In this document: positions 23,348 to 36,500 of the stretch, one piece after another
How positions within the stretch are numbered: position 1 is the first letter of the stretch
Layout of the letters: every line of letters begins with the position of its first letter
From: Nageia nagi
Lineage: Eukaryota > Pinophyta
DNA length: 64,000 bases
Direction: 5' to 3'
Assembly: GCA_050084985.1 (NCBI GenBank)
Contig: JBITNC010000001.1
Span: 55,304,001 to 55,368,000, forward strand
The notes under the pieces: generated by a model
The model's database searches: none
What the model was told of the DNA's origin: nothing
The model's input: only the letters and a program-made list of their open reading frames with translations
Made by a program: the position numbers and the translations under genes

Positions 23348-24150
23348 TATTTGCTTTTATGCAAATTAGTAGCACTGGAGGAAGGACAAAGAGATTTGAT
23401 TGGAGTACATAGATATGTAATAAAATGCATGAAGCATTTATTGAATTAAAAAGGGCAATTGGGAGGGAGAATTTAATTTTTCCTAAGTTCTCATATTGTT
23501 CCATCCTTACACATTTCTTATTAGGGCAATTACCAAAAGAAACTTTATACATGTTGGGAGCTATACAGGCTGATTGTATTCAAGAAATGATGAAAATATC
23601 CACCAAACCATGAGATATGGAGGTAGAAGAAATTTTTATACACATGTAGTACCATAATTGCATGTTGTTGTAAAAGGAATACCACTACCATGTATCAACA
23701 AGGCTTTGGTTTATTTCATGCTAGGTATTGGGGAGTATTTTATCACAGAAGGTTTTTCTTATATAAGAGTTTATGGGTCAAAACTTACACCTAAGGCTCT
23801 CCCAGTAGCATGTCATGTTTCTTAATTTATGTTAGAGGTAGTTAGATAGGCTACTAAAGATGGTAAAATTGGAATCATAAACAAGTTTAAAAATCTTCTA
23901 TGGTTAAAGTTGCCTTGCAAGTTTGGCTTTTATTTATTTAATTATCATCAATAGTTTGTTAACTCTATTGTTGAGCTAGATAAGTTCTACTTGGATGAGG
24001 TGACTTGGAGGCCTTTCGATCCATATAATTATCATCAAAGGCTTATGAGTGGTATCAACATTCCTATCACTATCAGATAGAATAACTACTACTTTGAGGA
24101 TGAATTAGCTCAAGGCATTAGAGAAGGAAGTGGATTAAAGAAAGTATGAG
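23348..24150 (+). pseudogene. unassigned protein-coding relic of about 265 codons
   Basis: One collinear reading runs from FAFMQISSTGGRTKRFDW through the open block 23425-23613 (KFSYCSILTHFLLGQLP), then after one frameshift near 23605 through MRYGGRRNFYTHVVP, KALVYFMLGIGEYF, RVYGSKLTPKALPVACHV, KIGIINKFKNL, VELDKFYLDEVTWRPFDPY, INIPITIR and DELAQGIREGSGLKK, ending at TGA near 24150. Internal stops are TAG or TAA where Gln is likely (for example HHQ-TAG and R-TAG-ATKDG). I do not know the family. It looks like a once-conserved protein, possibly from a large plant element. Confidence 0.55.
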
Positions 24151-26870
24151 GATGATTCTAAGAATAAGACATAACTTATACAATGAAAGGGATAACTAGA
24201 ATTTATTATTCTTTATTAAGGATATGTAGAAATGAAATATATGGACATTTGAGACCATTGTTAGGTGATGAGTTGGAGCTTTTGTCAAGAAACATAGTTG
24301 GGCATGAAGATACATACTAGTCAAATTTTAAATAAGCCTCATTTGTGGAAAGTTTGACTCCTTCCAACCAATGGTAATATAGCTTTCAAGTCAATTTTAT
24401 CAACTAGTAAAGCTATTTAGGAATGTCATTGGTTTTTATTTAGGGTTTTTGCTAAGTTTTTTTCAAGCTTTTTGACTATCTTGTTTTCGTCATTTTTGAA
24501 GCATCTATCATGTGATTTTCAGGAAATGTTCCAAAGAAGCAGGTTATAATCCAATCATCTTGCATGTAGCACTCAATTAGTGTAAGTTAACTAGGAGTAT
24601 TCTTTCTAGGAGTTGTCACATTATTTGGGTAATCTACTGCAGTTGTAATCGAAAAAGACATTGGATTTTGTATTAAGTATTTATGCAATACAATGATGTT
24701 TGGTTATAATATTTCAAGGTCATTTTAACTTATTTCAACTTGGGTTAATATTGAAATAAAAACTTTTATAAACACATATGTTAATGCATTTACACACATC
24801 ATGGGTTTATACATAGATCAATTAACCTGCCTCAATTTTGACCTTTGCCAACCACCGTAAACACATCTATTAATGTGAAGGTTAATTGAACTTCTTTTAT
24901 ACTCTAAATGTAAGTTGATTAACACTAACCCTTATGGTTTAACACATGTGTGGGTTAATCAAACTATGGCTAGCCTTGTATACATGTAGTTCGATTATAC
25001 CTTCTAAATAATTAAGAAGATGTTCATTCTCATTTGCATTATTCTATGCATGCTTAGACATGGATGTTGTAGGAGCTCTCAGATAGGTAATGAAGCTTGA
25101 TACGAGGTAGGTTTTATAATTCCTAGTATTTGTTTTTTTTTTCAGTGCATGAGTGTTTAGGAAAGTCCTTGGGTTTTTTTACATATTGATTTTTCATCTT
25201 GCACTCCATCAAAGTTAGCTTCAGTTTGCCAAAACATTCTTGTGCCCTACTCTATGCTTCCACAACCTACAATCATTGCATTTCATCAACCTAATTTTTG
25301 ATGAACCAATTCATAGAAAATTTGACCTCCCCTTCTAATGTATCCATTCTATACATATCCTATGATCATTATTTTCTATGAAACTGAGTATGCATCATGC
25401 ATTTCAAATCCTCATGCTCATATTCAATCTTTCGATAGTTAGTTTTAAAATTATTAAGCTCTAATTCCATCTTAGTTGTAAAACCCTACTCACTATATTA
25501 TCAATGTATGTATAATGATTTATATCAAGAATAAGTTGATAATAGTAACTCACGTGATTAAATTATTTATGAAACTTGTTTGGTGTGAAATAGATTGGGA
25601 TGAATTTCTAAAGAGATTATGCTATGCTTTTGCAGCACAACTATCATTTCATATGAATTTTGATAAGATAGATAGTTCATATGATTAAAAGTTGAACTTT
25701 TTTTATAAGTTTGGTGATTTTTATTTAGAAGTTCTTATTTCAACATTATCCAACCTTGTGAAATTTATATTCTTGATAATCAAAAGTTTCAAAAGTTCTT
25801 ATTTCAACATTAATCGACTTATTTCAATATTTAGTCAGGTTACAATATTTCAAAAGTTGAGATGGGTTACATTAATCAAATGTGTTTACAGTGGTTGGAA
25901 ATGGTCAAAATTGAGGTGGTTTAATCGACCTATGTATAAATCCATGATGCTTAACAATGGTTAGTGAAGCTAGAAAATGTTTGAAGAAGACATGAATGCA
26001 ATATCTAAAAATCTCTATATTCCATAAATATGTTTAGATCATGCATCTTGTTAAACAATTTATAGCTTTATGAATTCTTACACATTTTGGATACATGGCT
26101 ATCAAGGCATTCCAAACCATAACATTGAAACTTATGAACCTTGACTTACCATTGCCTACTTTATATTATCCTAATAGAATACAATTCTTAAACATTACCT
26201 CGTACAATTTGTTATTAATATGTTATTACAATATGCATATTGTATATTTTATGCATATCATTATTATGTATTCTTAAAAATTGAGTGGGGTTTACTATAT
26301 TATGATTTGATTGACTTCTATTAGCAAAGGAAATGATTGAATATAATAGTAAAGTAAATGATCAAATATAAAAGATTTACCTAATCACCACAAGCTCACC
26401 AAAACAATATTCAAATAATGAAATATTGTGGAACACCAACTGTATAATATTCAAATAATGAAATATTGTGGAACACCAACTGTATAATATTCAAATACAA
26501 TAAATATATCCAAAGGAAACATCATCTTTATTGATATTAAAATATGGATATTTACATATATCTATAGCAAACACCATACAATACAACTATTCTCGAAATA
26601 ATCTCACAACCTTTTATTCAAACAATGGAACAAAGGTGCCATATGATATCCTTGAATATCTATGAAAGAGAAGTCAATGACCAAATGCTGAGTTAGTTGG
26701 AGGTCATTTATTATCCTAGCTTTGTATTCAATCAACTAATCCTACACACATTTCTTAGTTAGAAACATACTAAAGTATAATTTGCAACACTCCTTGCCTC
26801 TACATATCAGTTTATAGGTATTCTCAACATTTTGTCTTTTCCTTCTCCAACACTTTCATATCTTGGTTAA
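24151..26870. other. AT-rich stretch without a recognisable gene
   Basis: Contains GGTTAATC-type units at about 24740-25000 and a family X fragment at 26030-26130 (atcatgcatcttgttaaaca; acatggctatcaaggcattc). The ORF at 25692-25964 has no recognisable content and overlaps low-complexity repeats. Nothing else is supported. Confidence 0.5.
26407..26497 (+). repeat. perfect 40-bp tandem duplication
   Basis: ATATTCAAATAATGAAATAT plus TGTGGAACACCAACTGTATA occurs twice without mismatch (26407-26446, 26447-26486) and a third partial unit follows to about 26497. The identity indicates a recent event. Confidence 0.9.
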
Positions 26871-26879
26871 ATTTAAATA

Positions 26880-27450
26880 TAATTGATTTTTTGCAATCCT
26901 CATGCTAGCTATAACCAAGGGTATCAATAATATAACACACATTTTCTTCAACCACCAAATTGAAGAAATGGTCAACCAATGCAACCATGTAAATCCTTGG
27001 TGTATTTGATACTTCATCCCATATTTTTTCAAATGTATTTTCCTCTTATATTTTGAATTTTACTAATTTTCCCTTTGGATTATGTACACCATGTTTGGAT
27101 ATTGTAAATTCCATAGTTAGAAGAGTTAATGTACAATTTAAAATTGAGTCCAAATCAAATTGTCCATCTAGAATTTTTTTACTCAAAGATGGAATCACTT
27201 TCATCATGTTCCATTCTTGACATTCTTGTTTAATAAATTGGTCAAATTATTTTAGGTTAGACAACAAAGTATGATTTACATGCAACCAATTAGTGATAAG
27301 TACATAACAAATTGAACAAGCACCTTCCTCATCAACACTATCACTTAGTTGGTCTATCAATGCATAAAATACATTTGTTATAAGTCACTTTACCATATTA
27401 TACTAGTAAATTCATGTTGATACCATCTGACCATACCAGCTCCATAGTGA
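26880..27450 (-). pseudogene. NT-C2 (EEIG1/EHBP1-type) protein C-terminal-like domain, decayed copy B
   Basis: Read on the minus strand: NVFYALIDQLSD, GACSICYVLITNWL, QECQEWNMM, DGQFDLDSIL, FEKIWDEV, IYMVALVDHFF and VCYIIDTLG, in that order. This matches, from memory, the C-terminal region of plant NT-C2 proteins (FFASIDQ, ADWF, EWRNLCEN, FDLE, FDNIWDE, YIVSWNDHFF, AYYIIDTLG). Two or more stops and a lost Trp in the WNDHFF core mark it as dead. It lies downstream, on the same strand, of the DUF8039-like exons. Confidence 0.55.
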
Positions 27451-28065
27451 TCACCATAATCTTCCCTTACAGTTTTTTATGCTCCCTCAGAATGCATGGG
27501 ATATATTGGAGGTTGGAACATGATAACATCACCATCATTATCTTATTTTATGCATATAACTTATTAGATTATATGAAATATTCTATGTAATGGACTATAC
27601 CATCTACTTATAGATGAATAAGAATATATGTAATATAATATAAGATGAATTAAAGTTGAATATTCTAAGTAAATTCCATTTATCATAATTTAAAAAGGAT
27701 TATCCCCTTTCAAAGTCAAAAATATATTTACGAATTCATAATTTTATTATATAACTACTACAAAACAAGATGCTCACCTGCTTCTTTAACATTTTTACTT
27801 TTGATCCATTTTTCTCATGCAATGTCCTTTACATACCTTATTATGACCATTTGGTTGTGTCTAGAACATATTGTAATGGGAATCATCCTCCTTGGTGACC
27901 ATTTAGACGTCCCTATTTGACCCTTCCATCCTTTGGTTGCATAAGAGAACCTAATGAGTACTCAACATACAATAAGAGGACCATCTTGGTTATCAATTTA
28001 AATTATTTGATTTTGAGACATACAAATTAAATGGTTGAGAACCATTGATTTTAGCCCTTTGTAGT

Positions 28066-28452
28066 TCATATGGCTTGGTCTTTTACACCTAAAAGTTCAC
28101 AAGCATTTTGTAATAAATTATTCTCCCATATCATAAAACTCCCAACTACATCTTCCATTGTAGTAGCATCTCCATTGGGTATGGGTAGCTCATAATCATC
28201 CAACTCAGATATCGTCACTTGCATCAAAACATGCCCCTCTTTGATCATTTTACCATGAAACTTACTAGTAGGATCATCATTGTGCATACTCCCATAACCC
28301 ATTATTTGGCTATTAGGATGGAGAAGATGCACCTTTTGTCCCTTTTTAATGTCCTTTGTGTCAACCTCAAACAACCTTGTCCCTTTATTAATTGATTTTT
28401 TATATGATTCAATCTTTGTATTTTTTTCTTTCCTCTTGCTCATAATCTTCAA
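28066..28452 (-). pseudogene. DUF8039-like exon
   Basis: An open frame of 128 codons. Near its middle, KGQKVHLLHPNSQIMGYGSM and DDPTSKFHGKMI, then VLMQVTISELDDYELPIPNG and TMEDVVGSFMIWENNLL, follow the layout of the plant DUF8039 domain (K-C-Y-L-Y..., DPTSKVGG, LPRPY, TIGDAVG..IAWP). That domain is common in plant transposon-related and hypothetical proteins. It probably forms one gene with 28600-28920 upstream and 26880-27450 downstream. The ORF itself is open, but its neighbours are broken. Confidence 0.5.
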
Positions 28453-28599
28453 GATCTTTTAAGGTGGCATTATTTGCTATTTATAGAAAATTTTCATGTC
28501 TATAGACATCATTCTACCAATACTATCTTCCAACCAATCTATAACATTTACTATTATATTATGACTTAAACACCTTATTTATATATTTTCTTTTAGCTA

Positions 28600-28920
28600 A
28601 ATATTTTTTGGATTGTACCTAGATGGCTTACAAATGCCATCGACTGGCCTCCTACATCTTGGTAGATGAGGAACTGGTGGAGAACCTTTATGAAATAGAC
28701 TCCTATGCTCATTTAACCTCTGAATATAACCCTCTCATTTTGCATTGAAAAATGCACAATCACCAAGAAAGTAAAAGTATTGTATCCTATTACGCTTCCT
28801 AATTGCTTCCCATTTTCCTAAAACACCATCTACATAAACCTCTTTATAATCATTTACCTATTGCAACACTCTATATTCATCAACGATAAGTTGTAAGTGG
28901 TCTTCTACATTATCTTATAA
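28600..28920 (-). pseudogene. unassigned exon upstream of the DUF8039-like exon
   Basis: The minus-strand reading EDHLQLIVDEYRVLQ, KEVYVDGVLGKWEAIRKRNR, RLNEHRSLFHKGSPPVPHLP, RCRRPVDGICKPSRYNPK runs through two stops (TAG after VLQ, TGA after NAK). It ends near 28610 and may splice to the exon at 28452. I do not recognise the family. Confidence 0.4.
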
Positions 28921-28929
28921 TGAACATTG

Positions 28930-30800
28930 CAAGTATTACTATTTTTATCAATGAGTTACAATAATACATTCAACATATATACAATTAATGCACCCATAAA
29001 ATAATAGAAAATTAGATGTGTAGTATCTGGTACATACCATCCTTAGTTGAGATTTTTCAATAAAACACTTCAAACAACTAAGACCAATAAGTACAGCATA
29101 CTTGTAGCTCAAAAAAGAGTCGTAATTAGCATCTAATATTTATTTTAAGGTAGTTTATAATTCATGGAATTTGTATGGAATTCAATGATTGGAGAATATG
29201 AAATTCATGGCTAAAGCAAGGACGTCTAAGAATGCATAAGGAATCCTAACATTTATTATGGAAGCTCAAAAATGTATGAGGATGCCAACAATATACCATG
29301 AAGCCCTATACCAACAATATACCATGAAGCCCTATAATGCACCATGAAGCCTGATATTGTACCATGAAGCTTGATAATATTTCATGAAGGCCAACATTGT
29401 AAGATGAGTCCCAACAATCATAAGTAAAGGCCTATAATCTCTTTCAAGGAATTAATGGAATGCATAGAATATACATGAAATCCTTTGATTTGCATAATGC
29501 AAATACAATATCATGAAATGTAATGATATTGAGGATATGCAAAAAATAAGTTTTATAAAAAGGATCTAGACACTTTTAAGAAGATATAATTGTAGGATCC
29601 AAATCCAAACTTTGCAACCTTTTCCATCATTATTCTAGCATGTGCCATCATGGGAGCTCTATAACAAGTTATGGACATCTGTCAAAGAGATGTTGTGAAT
29701 GATTTTGTATCATATGTTATCATTATGAATGCCCTGATAGGCATGTATGCAAAATGAGGGAGAATACATAAAACTTGAGAACTATTTAATAAGATGAATG
29801 ATGCACACACATTTTGATGGAATGCAATGATGGGAGAATATGCATGTTATGATGTAAACATAGTTTCATGGATTGTAATGTTCACATGATATGCCTAAAA
29901 TGGATATGTTGAAAGGGTCCATGAATTGTTTGACATAATGCCACATCAAGATACAATCTTGTGGACTATAATGATCCCAAGATATGCACTAAATGCGGTT
30001 TCTAAAAAGGCTATATAAAATTTTAAGATATGAACAATGAGGATGCCCAGAAAGGATGCATTTAAAAAGCAAACTCGATGCAAGGGTTTTTCAAAGATTA
30101 AGAATAATTAAAACAATAAGGATAAATGAAAATGTTGTGGTTGTAAATGAAAATACATCAAGGATACCCTTAAAAAATCAAGAAAATATGTCCAAACTAC
30201 AAGTAAGGATGCCCTTCGTAAATATACTCGCTACAAGGGTTTTAAGAATATAAAGAATAAATAAAACTATAGCAACATCAATGAATGTAAATATTATGAT
30301 AAACTAACACTGCAATGATGCCTAAACTACAAAGCAAGTATATCCTTGGAAAATATACTCGATATAAATAAGGGTTTTTGAACATGAAGAAAGAAATAAA
30401 ATAACATTTTTTACAAGCAACAAGGGTTTTTTGAATATAAAGAAGGAGATAAAATAACAATTTTTACAAGAAATGAGGGTTAATTAGGTGCAATGTCAGT
30501 TGGTTTGTAAACATTTATGAGGGTTAATTGAACTTCGTTTATGCAAGCTAAATAGAGTTTGGTTAACTTGACAATCCTGCACATATGATAAATGACCAAG
30601 ATTTAAAGAAAAACATAAACACCCAAAATTAAGGATTGTTGGGTTAATTGAACTTTGTTTAGCTTTTATAAATGAATTTTGATTAAATCGATGGAGCAAC
30701 ACAACTAGGAGATGCATGAGTGGTTGAAAATGCATAAATACCTAGGTTTAAATATTTCATAAATGCTTAGGTTTAAACTAGAGGAGTGGGACAATCAAAT
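28930..30800 (-). repeat. family X dispersed repeat, copy 3 (inverted)
   Basis: Reverse-complement matches to copy 1 and to 39430-40330: the minisatellite at 29240-29460 (units CCATGAAGCCTGATATTGTA), the tgcttaaaagt-type block at 29520-29600, and the GGTTAATT block at 30480-30690, which pairs with 7786-7850. A short repeat with AAGGGTTTTTGAAYATRAAGA occurs about 3 times at 30230-30470. No gene is visible here. Confidence 0.65.
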
Positions 30801-31268
30801 AATGAAGTGGAGGAGCAGAGGCTATAAATGTCCAAAATAAATACCATTAAATCTAGGCATTTATAACCAAATTTGGAGGGGCATGTTGTCAAGTTTTATG
30901 TTTAATAAAATAAACAAATTGCTGTATATTCATAATTATTTATGTGTTGCAAATAAGGGACCATATCTTAAGTTCATTTGTGAGTTTGAGATTGAATATG
31001 GGTTATAGATCAATTTGAGTGTATCCATTAGATTTATTATGTACTTGCATTCATTTCATATGTTAAATTCTTATTTTGTGTGGAAAATGAAAATGTGAAG
31101 TCATATACATGGTTTGTTGCTTACAAATTTGAAACTTGTGCTTTGAAATTCTAAATGCAAATTATATAAGTACAACTATATAAACAAGAAAATCATTCAC
31201 TCAAAATAATAAAACATAAAATAGAACATGCATTCACAATTATAAATAGAATTGGAAGACAAAAAGAG

Positions 31269-31721
<453 letters not shown>

Positions 31722-32220
31722 TGAAGGAGTTACAATATAACACAAACAACTCTAAAATCCCAAGATCACATATCAGCTCACAAATCACATCTAACAAACT
31801 CACAAAGTAATCTCACAAAAATAACACAAGATATAAGTGGTTCCTCCAAGTAGGAGTACATCCACTAACTAGATCTCTATTAATTCACAAATAAGAAGTC
31901 TTACAATCTTTCTAAACTCAACTCCTAAACACTATCCACTAGCATAACTCTACTCCATAAATTGGTGGTTGATCCAAAGAGGGAGCCTTTTATTTATAGG
32001 CCAAAATCCCTCTTTGGATCACCCTTTTACTCAATGTACAAAAGCATGACATGCACTCCCTTTTATCCAAGGGGCATGCTCATGACATGGAGTGTAGGAC
32101 AAGTTACATTATCATATTCACTTAAATACTTAAGGTATCTAATGATAACCCTAAGTATTAGTGAATTTATAAGGAATATTATTACAAAACCTTTATAATA
32201 ATGCATTATACATTCCAACA
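31722..32220 (-). mobile_element. 3' LTR of Copia-3
   Basis: A 499-bp LTR, minus orientation (TGTTGGAATGTATAATGC start at 32220, CTCCTTCA end at 31722). It pairs with 37383-37879. By eye they differ at roughly 30-40 positions (about 7%), so the insertion is old. Left flank is AAAGT at 31717-31721. Confidence 0.95.
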
Positions 32221-32232
32221 CTCCCCTTTAAT
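32221..32232 (-). other. polypurine tract of Copia-3
   Basis: On the minus strand TTAAAGGGGAG precedes the LTR start TGTTGG directly. Confidence 0.85.
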
Positions 32233-32830
32233 GCAATATTAGGATAGAGTGAATAAGAGAGAAGAAAGAGAGAAAGTAAGAGAGTTCTCCCCCAAATAGA
32301 TACAATAGAGATGAGAACTTTTTACATATTTATGAAGTAAAAAAGATTGAGTTTGAGACTCATTACTTTGTCAAATACAATAATTAACCATAATCAGTTT
32401 CAATGTACATGAAGTAGTCATCCAAATAGAAGTCATGAAGAGTCTCTATGAGCCTGCACACTTGAAGTAAGTAACCTGCAACTCATAATCAATTCAAATA
32501 ATAAGATCAATTAGATGCAACATATTCAAACAAATGCCATCATTAATTGATTAATTATGCACTATAATTCATCATGAAGATGCCAAGCCAAAACTCATAG
32601 TCACCTGCTGTATACAAAACATCTATTATTTACAAAATAGAGCATAAAAAAATGCACATATGAGTTCCTCACATATGGATAATTAAATAGTGTCAAAATA
32701 CACATATGAGTTCATCACACATGGATAACTAAAAAGTGCTAGATTGGTCAATCTTTTACTCTAAAAATTTGTACAATAAGTTCCTCACATAGAATAAACC
32801 TACCATGAGGTGTACAACAAAAAATAACAC
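32233..32830 (-). other. Copia-3 3' noncoding stretch
   Basis: Non-coding sequence between pol and PPT, with repeated CACATATGAGTTCMTCACA motifs (about 32655-32720). Copia-5 has the same motif as ATATGTGAGGAACTCRTATG at about 58950-59190. It is therefore a family feature and not host DNA. Confidence 0.7.
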
Positions 32831-35830
32831 TATTCAACATAAAATCATCCTAGGGGTGAAGTTGTCATCACAAACATGAATTCAACATGAGAATTCAAAC
32901 TTCACTCCCCCTTTAGGGAAACTTCATAAACCCTATAGAATCCTTGAGCTTACAAAATTGAGCTTTAGGAAGGGGCTTAGTGAACAAGTCAATGAAGCTT
33001 AAGATTGATGGACAATACTCTAGGTGTATGATACCATCAAGAACCTTCTTCTTGATAAAATGGGCCTAGATTTCCACATGTTTTGTTTTTTAATGGAACA
33101 TAGGATTCTTAGCCAAAGAAATAGTTGACTGATTATCTGAAGAAATCAAGGATGAGTTAGCTTGCTTATATCCAATTTTCTTCAAAAGATACCTTAGCCA
33201 AATAGCTTCCTAGGTTGCAATAGATATGGCATGATATTTGACTTTTGTGGTGGAAAGAGAAATAGTAGGCTACTTGGAAGCTTAAGAGATAGCACCTGAA
33301 CCAATGCTAAAGACATATGTAAAGGTTGACTTCCCATCATCTCTATCTCACCCATAGTTAGAATCTGAGAATCTTGAGAGAATAAATAAGGTTAACTTGG
33401 AATACTTGAGAGCAAGATCTTTAGTCCCTACAACATACCTCAAGATTTTCTTAACAACATTGAGGTGCTCAACATATGGTTTCTACATGAATCATGCCTT
33501 TAGATTCACTACAAAGGCAATATCTGATCTAAAAATAGTTAAATATAGAATACTACCAATTAATTTCTTTTAAGCTATAACATTAGCCAATTGAGAGTTG
33601 GAGCTAATGGATACAATGATTCCAAGAGATACTGGGATTGCAACATGTCTACACTCCTCCATTCCAAATTTTTGCAAGATGTCTGATATATACTTGGATT
33701 GACTAAGATAAGTACAATCCTTGTATTGATACACTTGCATTCCAAGGTAGCAGTGTAAAAGACCAAGATCAATCATTTCAAATGTTGTAGTAAGTTTGGA
33801 TATGCACTCTTGAATGATTTCATCATTGTTCCTAGTAATCAAAAGATCATCCACATAAAGGAGAATCAAGACCATATGTTTTCCTTGATTGAGCACATAT
33901 ATATCAGAACCAAAAAAATACTTAGAGAATCTAATGTCTACAAAGTACCTAGAAATCTTTTTGTACCAGGCTCTAGGTGCTTACCTAAGTCCATACAATG
34001 GCTTCTTTAATTCGCATACATAGGACTCTTTTACTTCCATAATAAAACTTTCTAGTTGATTCATGAAGATTTCCACATCTAAGTCACCATTGAGAAATAC
34101 ACTCTTAACATCAAGTTGAAAAACTTTTCATCTTTGAGTTACAAAAAGAGCAAGGATAATCCTAATAGTAGGCATATTTGCCATAGAAGTAAAGGTTTCT
34201 TCATAATCTACACCATATTTTTGAGCAAAACCTTTAGCTACTAACCTTGCCTTATCTTTCTCAATATCCCTAATTGAATTAAACTTAACCTTGTAGATCC
34301 ACTTATTACTAATCATATTATTCTCATTTGGATAAAGAACCAAATCCCATGTTTCATTTTTCATAAGCATTTCATACTCAACTTTCATGGCTTCCACCCA
34401 AACACTTATGCTTAGAAACATCTTGAAAGATGAGGGCTCATGCTTATTGTCAATCTTGGCAAATAAGGATTTGTTCAAGGTCATGCTTTTTGTTACCCTT
34501 TATGTTGGAGAATTTTGCTCTTGAAGTGACTTGCTCATGGTAATATCCAACTAGTTAGGTGCAATTGAATAGTCCTCAAGATCATCCACATCCTCATTAG
34601 AAATAAAATTTTTAGGAAGTTCATTGAACTTGACATCTCTTGAAATGAAAACTACTTTGTAGGATGGAGAGTAGAGCTTGTAGTCTCTATGCTGATTATC
34701 ATAACCCATAAAGATGCATTTTTTAGCTCTTTTGTCTAACTTCTTCCTTTTCTTAGAAAAAATGTAGGAGAATGCTTTACAACAAAACACCCTAAGGTGA
34801 GAAATGTTAGGTTTTCTTTTTGACCATACCTCTAAAAGAGTTTTACCCTTAATGGCTTTTGTGGGACACCTATTCAAGGTGTAAATAGAAATGCTCACTG
34901 CTTCACTCCATAAGAAACTAGGAAGATTACCCAACATGCACCTAGCCATCTTCATAATTATCTATTTTTTTCCTTTTAACAACACCATTTTGCTACGAAG
35001 TGTAAGGAATCATAAACTGCCTCTTGATTCTATACTTAGCACAATGGTCATTAACCTCTCTGCTATTATATTCTCCCCCATTATTTGATCTCAACATCTT
35101 GATTTTAAGGTTATTTGATTTTCAACTAATGCTTTAAAATTCTTAAAACTCTCAAAGGTTTGATCCTTGTGCTCAAGTAGATAGCCAAAATTCATCCTAC
35201 TGAAGTCATCAATGAAGGATGCTCTCTCAAGTGACTTAGTCTAAAATGAACCCATCAAATTTGAATGCATAAGTTGAAAAGGCTGAGATGCTCTTAACGC
35301 CTTATCTTTTTTGAATCTTTGTCTATACATCTTGCCAAGGATGCACTTCTCACATAGACCAATTGAAGAAGAAATTGAAAGAAAACCTTCCACAAGTTCT
35401 TGGTATTTCATTACTTGAATACTCTTATGGTCAAGGTGCCTTAAACGATGGTGCCAAAGATTGCCTCTGGAACACACACTAGTAGCAAGACACATCTTTG
35501 TTGGAACTTGATCCATATTGTATAGATTATCTTTCACTGATCTTTTAACTGACATGACAAGTCCTTTCTTAATGCACTAGGATTGAGAGTTGAACTCAAA
35601 TTAGTACCTTTTTCTTGCAACTTGGATCATGGAGAGAAGATTCACCCTAAGCTTAAGAACATAGAGCACATTATCAAGAAACTTCTCATGAATCAACACA
35701 CTCCCAATTCCTTATACTTCAAGAGTAGAATTATCACCTATCACAACTACATCTTTTCTATACTTGTGAAAGTTTTCAAACTTATCTTTTTCAAAGCATA
35801 GGTGATTTGTGCAACTAGAATCAATAATCT
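32830..35830 (-). pseudogene. Copia-3 pol (protease to RNase H), broken
   Basis: The minus-strand order is: protease-like WIIDSSCTNH near 35820; pre-integrase zinc domain 35241-35555 (HHRLRHLDHKS, CEKCILGK); integrase C-terminal part 34551-34955 (LNRCPTKAI, KCIFMGYDNQH); RT start 34128-34484 (NKWIYKVKF, DYEETF); palm 33570-33896 with YVDD and YLGMQVYQY; RNase H remnants to about 32850 (DNQSTI, FTKPLPKAQF). TGA at 34128-34130 sits where a Trp precedes KVFQLD. TAA near 33985 replaces Gln in GL(K/R)QAPRAWY. The protease site has SSC for the usual SGC. No intact product is possible. Confidence 0.92.
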
Positions 35831-36500
35831 AATTCAATGAAAAAAGTGTGAGATATGGAGTAGAGTGCAACAATAAACCTAGCTTTTATATTCTTCTTTC
35901 CTTTGAAGTTCTTTACATTTCCATTTCCTTTGTTCTTTTCTTCTCTTTTCTTTTTGTAGCAATCAAATCCTTTGTGACCTTGGATGCCACAATAGTTATA
36001 AAATCCATCAAAATTTTCCTTAGGATTTGGATTGTTTGCTTTGTCTTTTCCATCTCTTTGCTTGAAGTGGTTATTGTCATTGTTCTTGTTGTTGTTGATG
36101 TTGTTCTTGTTGTTATGATTACCTCTTTTTTCAAACCTTTTGGAGGAAGAAGGATAAGATTTCTTATGATAATTGAAATTCTTCTTAAAAGGTGTTTTGG
36201 TTGCTCTAAGAGCAACTTTATTTTCTTTTGGAGAAGAAATCAACACCTTTTTGTTAAGAGTTTTCTCATTCTTCAAAATAAGCTTAGAAAGGTTCTCAAG
36301 GGAGAAGACTTCATCTTCATCATCAAGCCTTGTCTCAATTACCATCACAAAGTTACCAAAATTTGAAGAATGATGAAGATCATGAACTCATCATTGATCT
36401 AATTACACCCACAAGCAACAAGTTGTGTCTTAAGGTCAATTATTTTGTTCATGTGGATAGCCACATTTTCATCTTCTCCTTGATGAGGTTGAAGCAACTT
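35821..36500 (-). pseudogene. Copia-3 gag, C-terminal part only
   Basis: Open frame 35821-36348 encodes an Asn/Lys-rich Gag tail with a decayed knuckle (NYCGIQGHKGFDC, first Cys replaced by Tyr). Upstream reading extends to about 36500 (KVASTSSRRR). There it stops and runs into purine-rich leader. The N-terminal Gag half present in Copia-4 (to about 53560) is deleted. A string of Asn-Asn-Lys codons, from GTT/GTC repeats on the plus strand, lies at 36070-36115. Confidence 0.85.
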
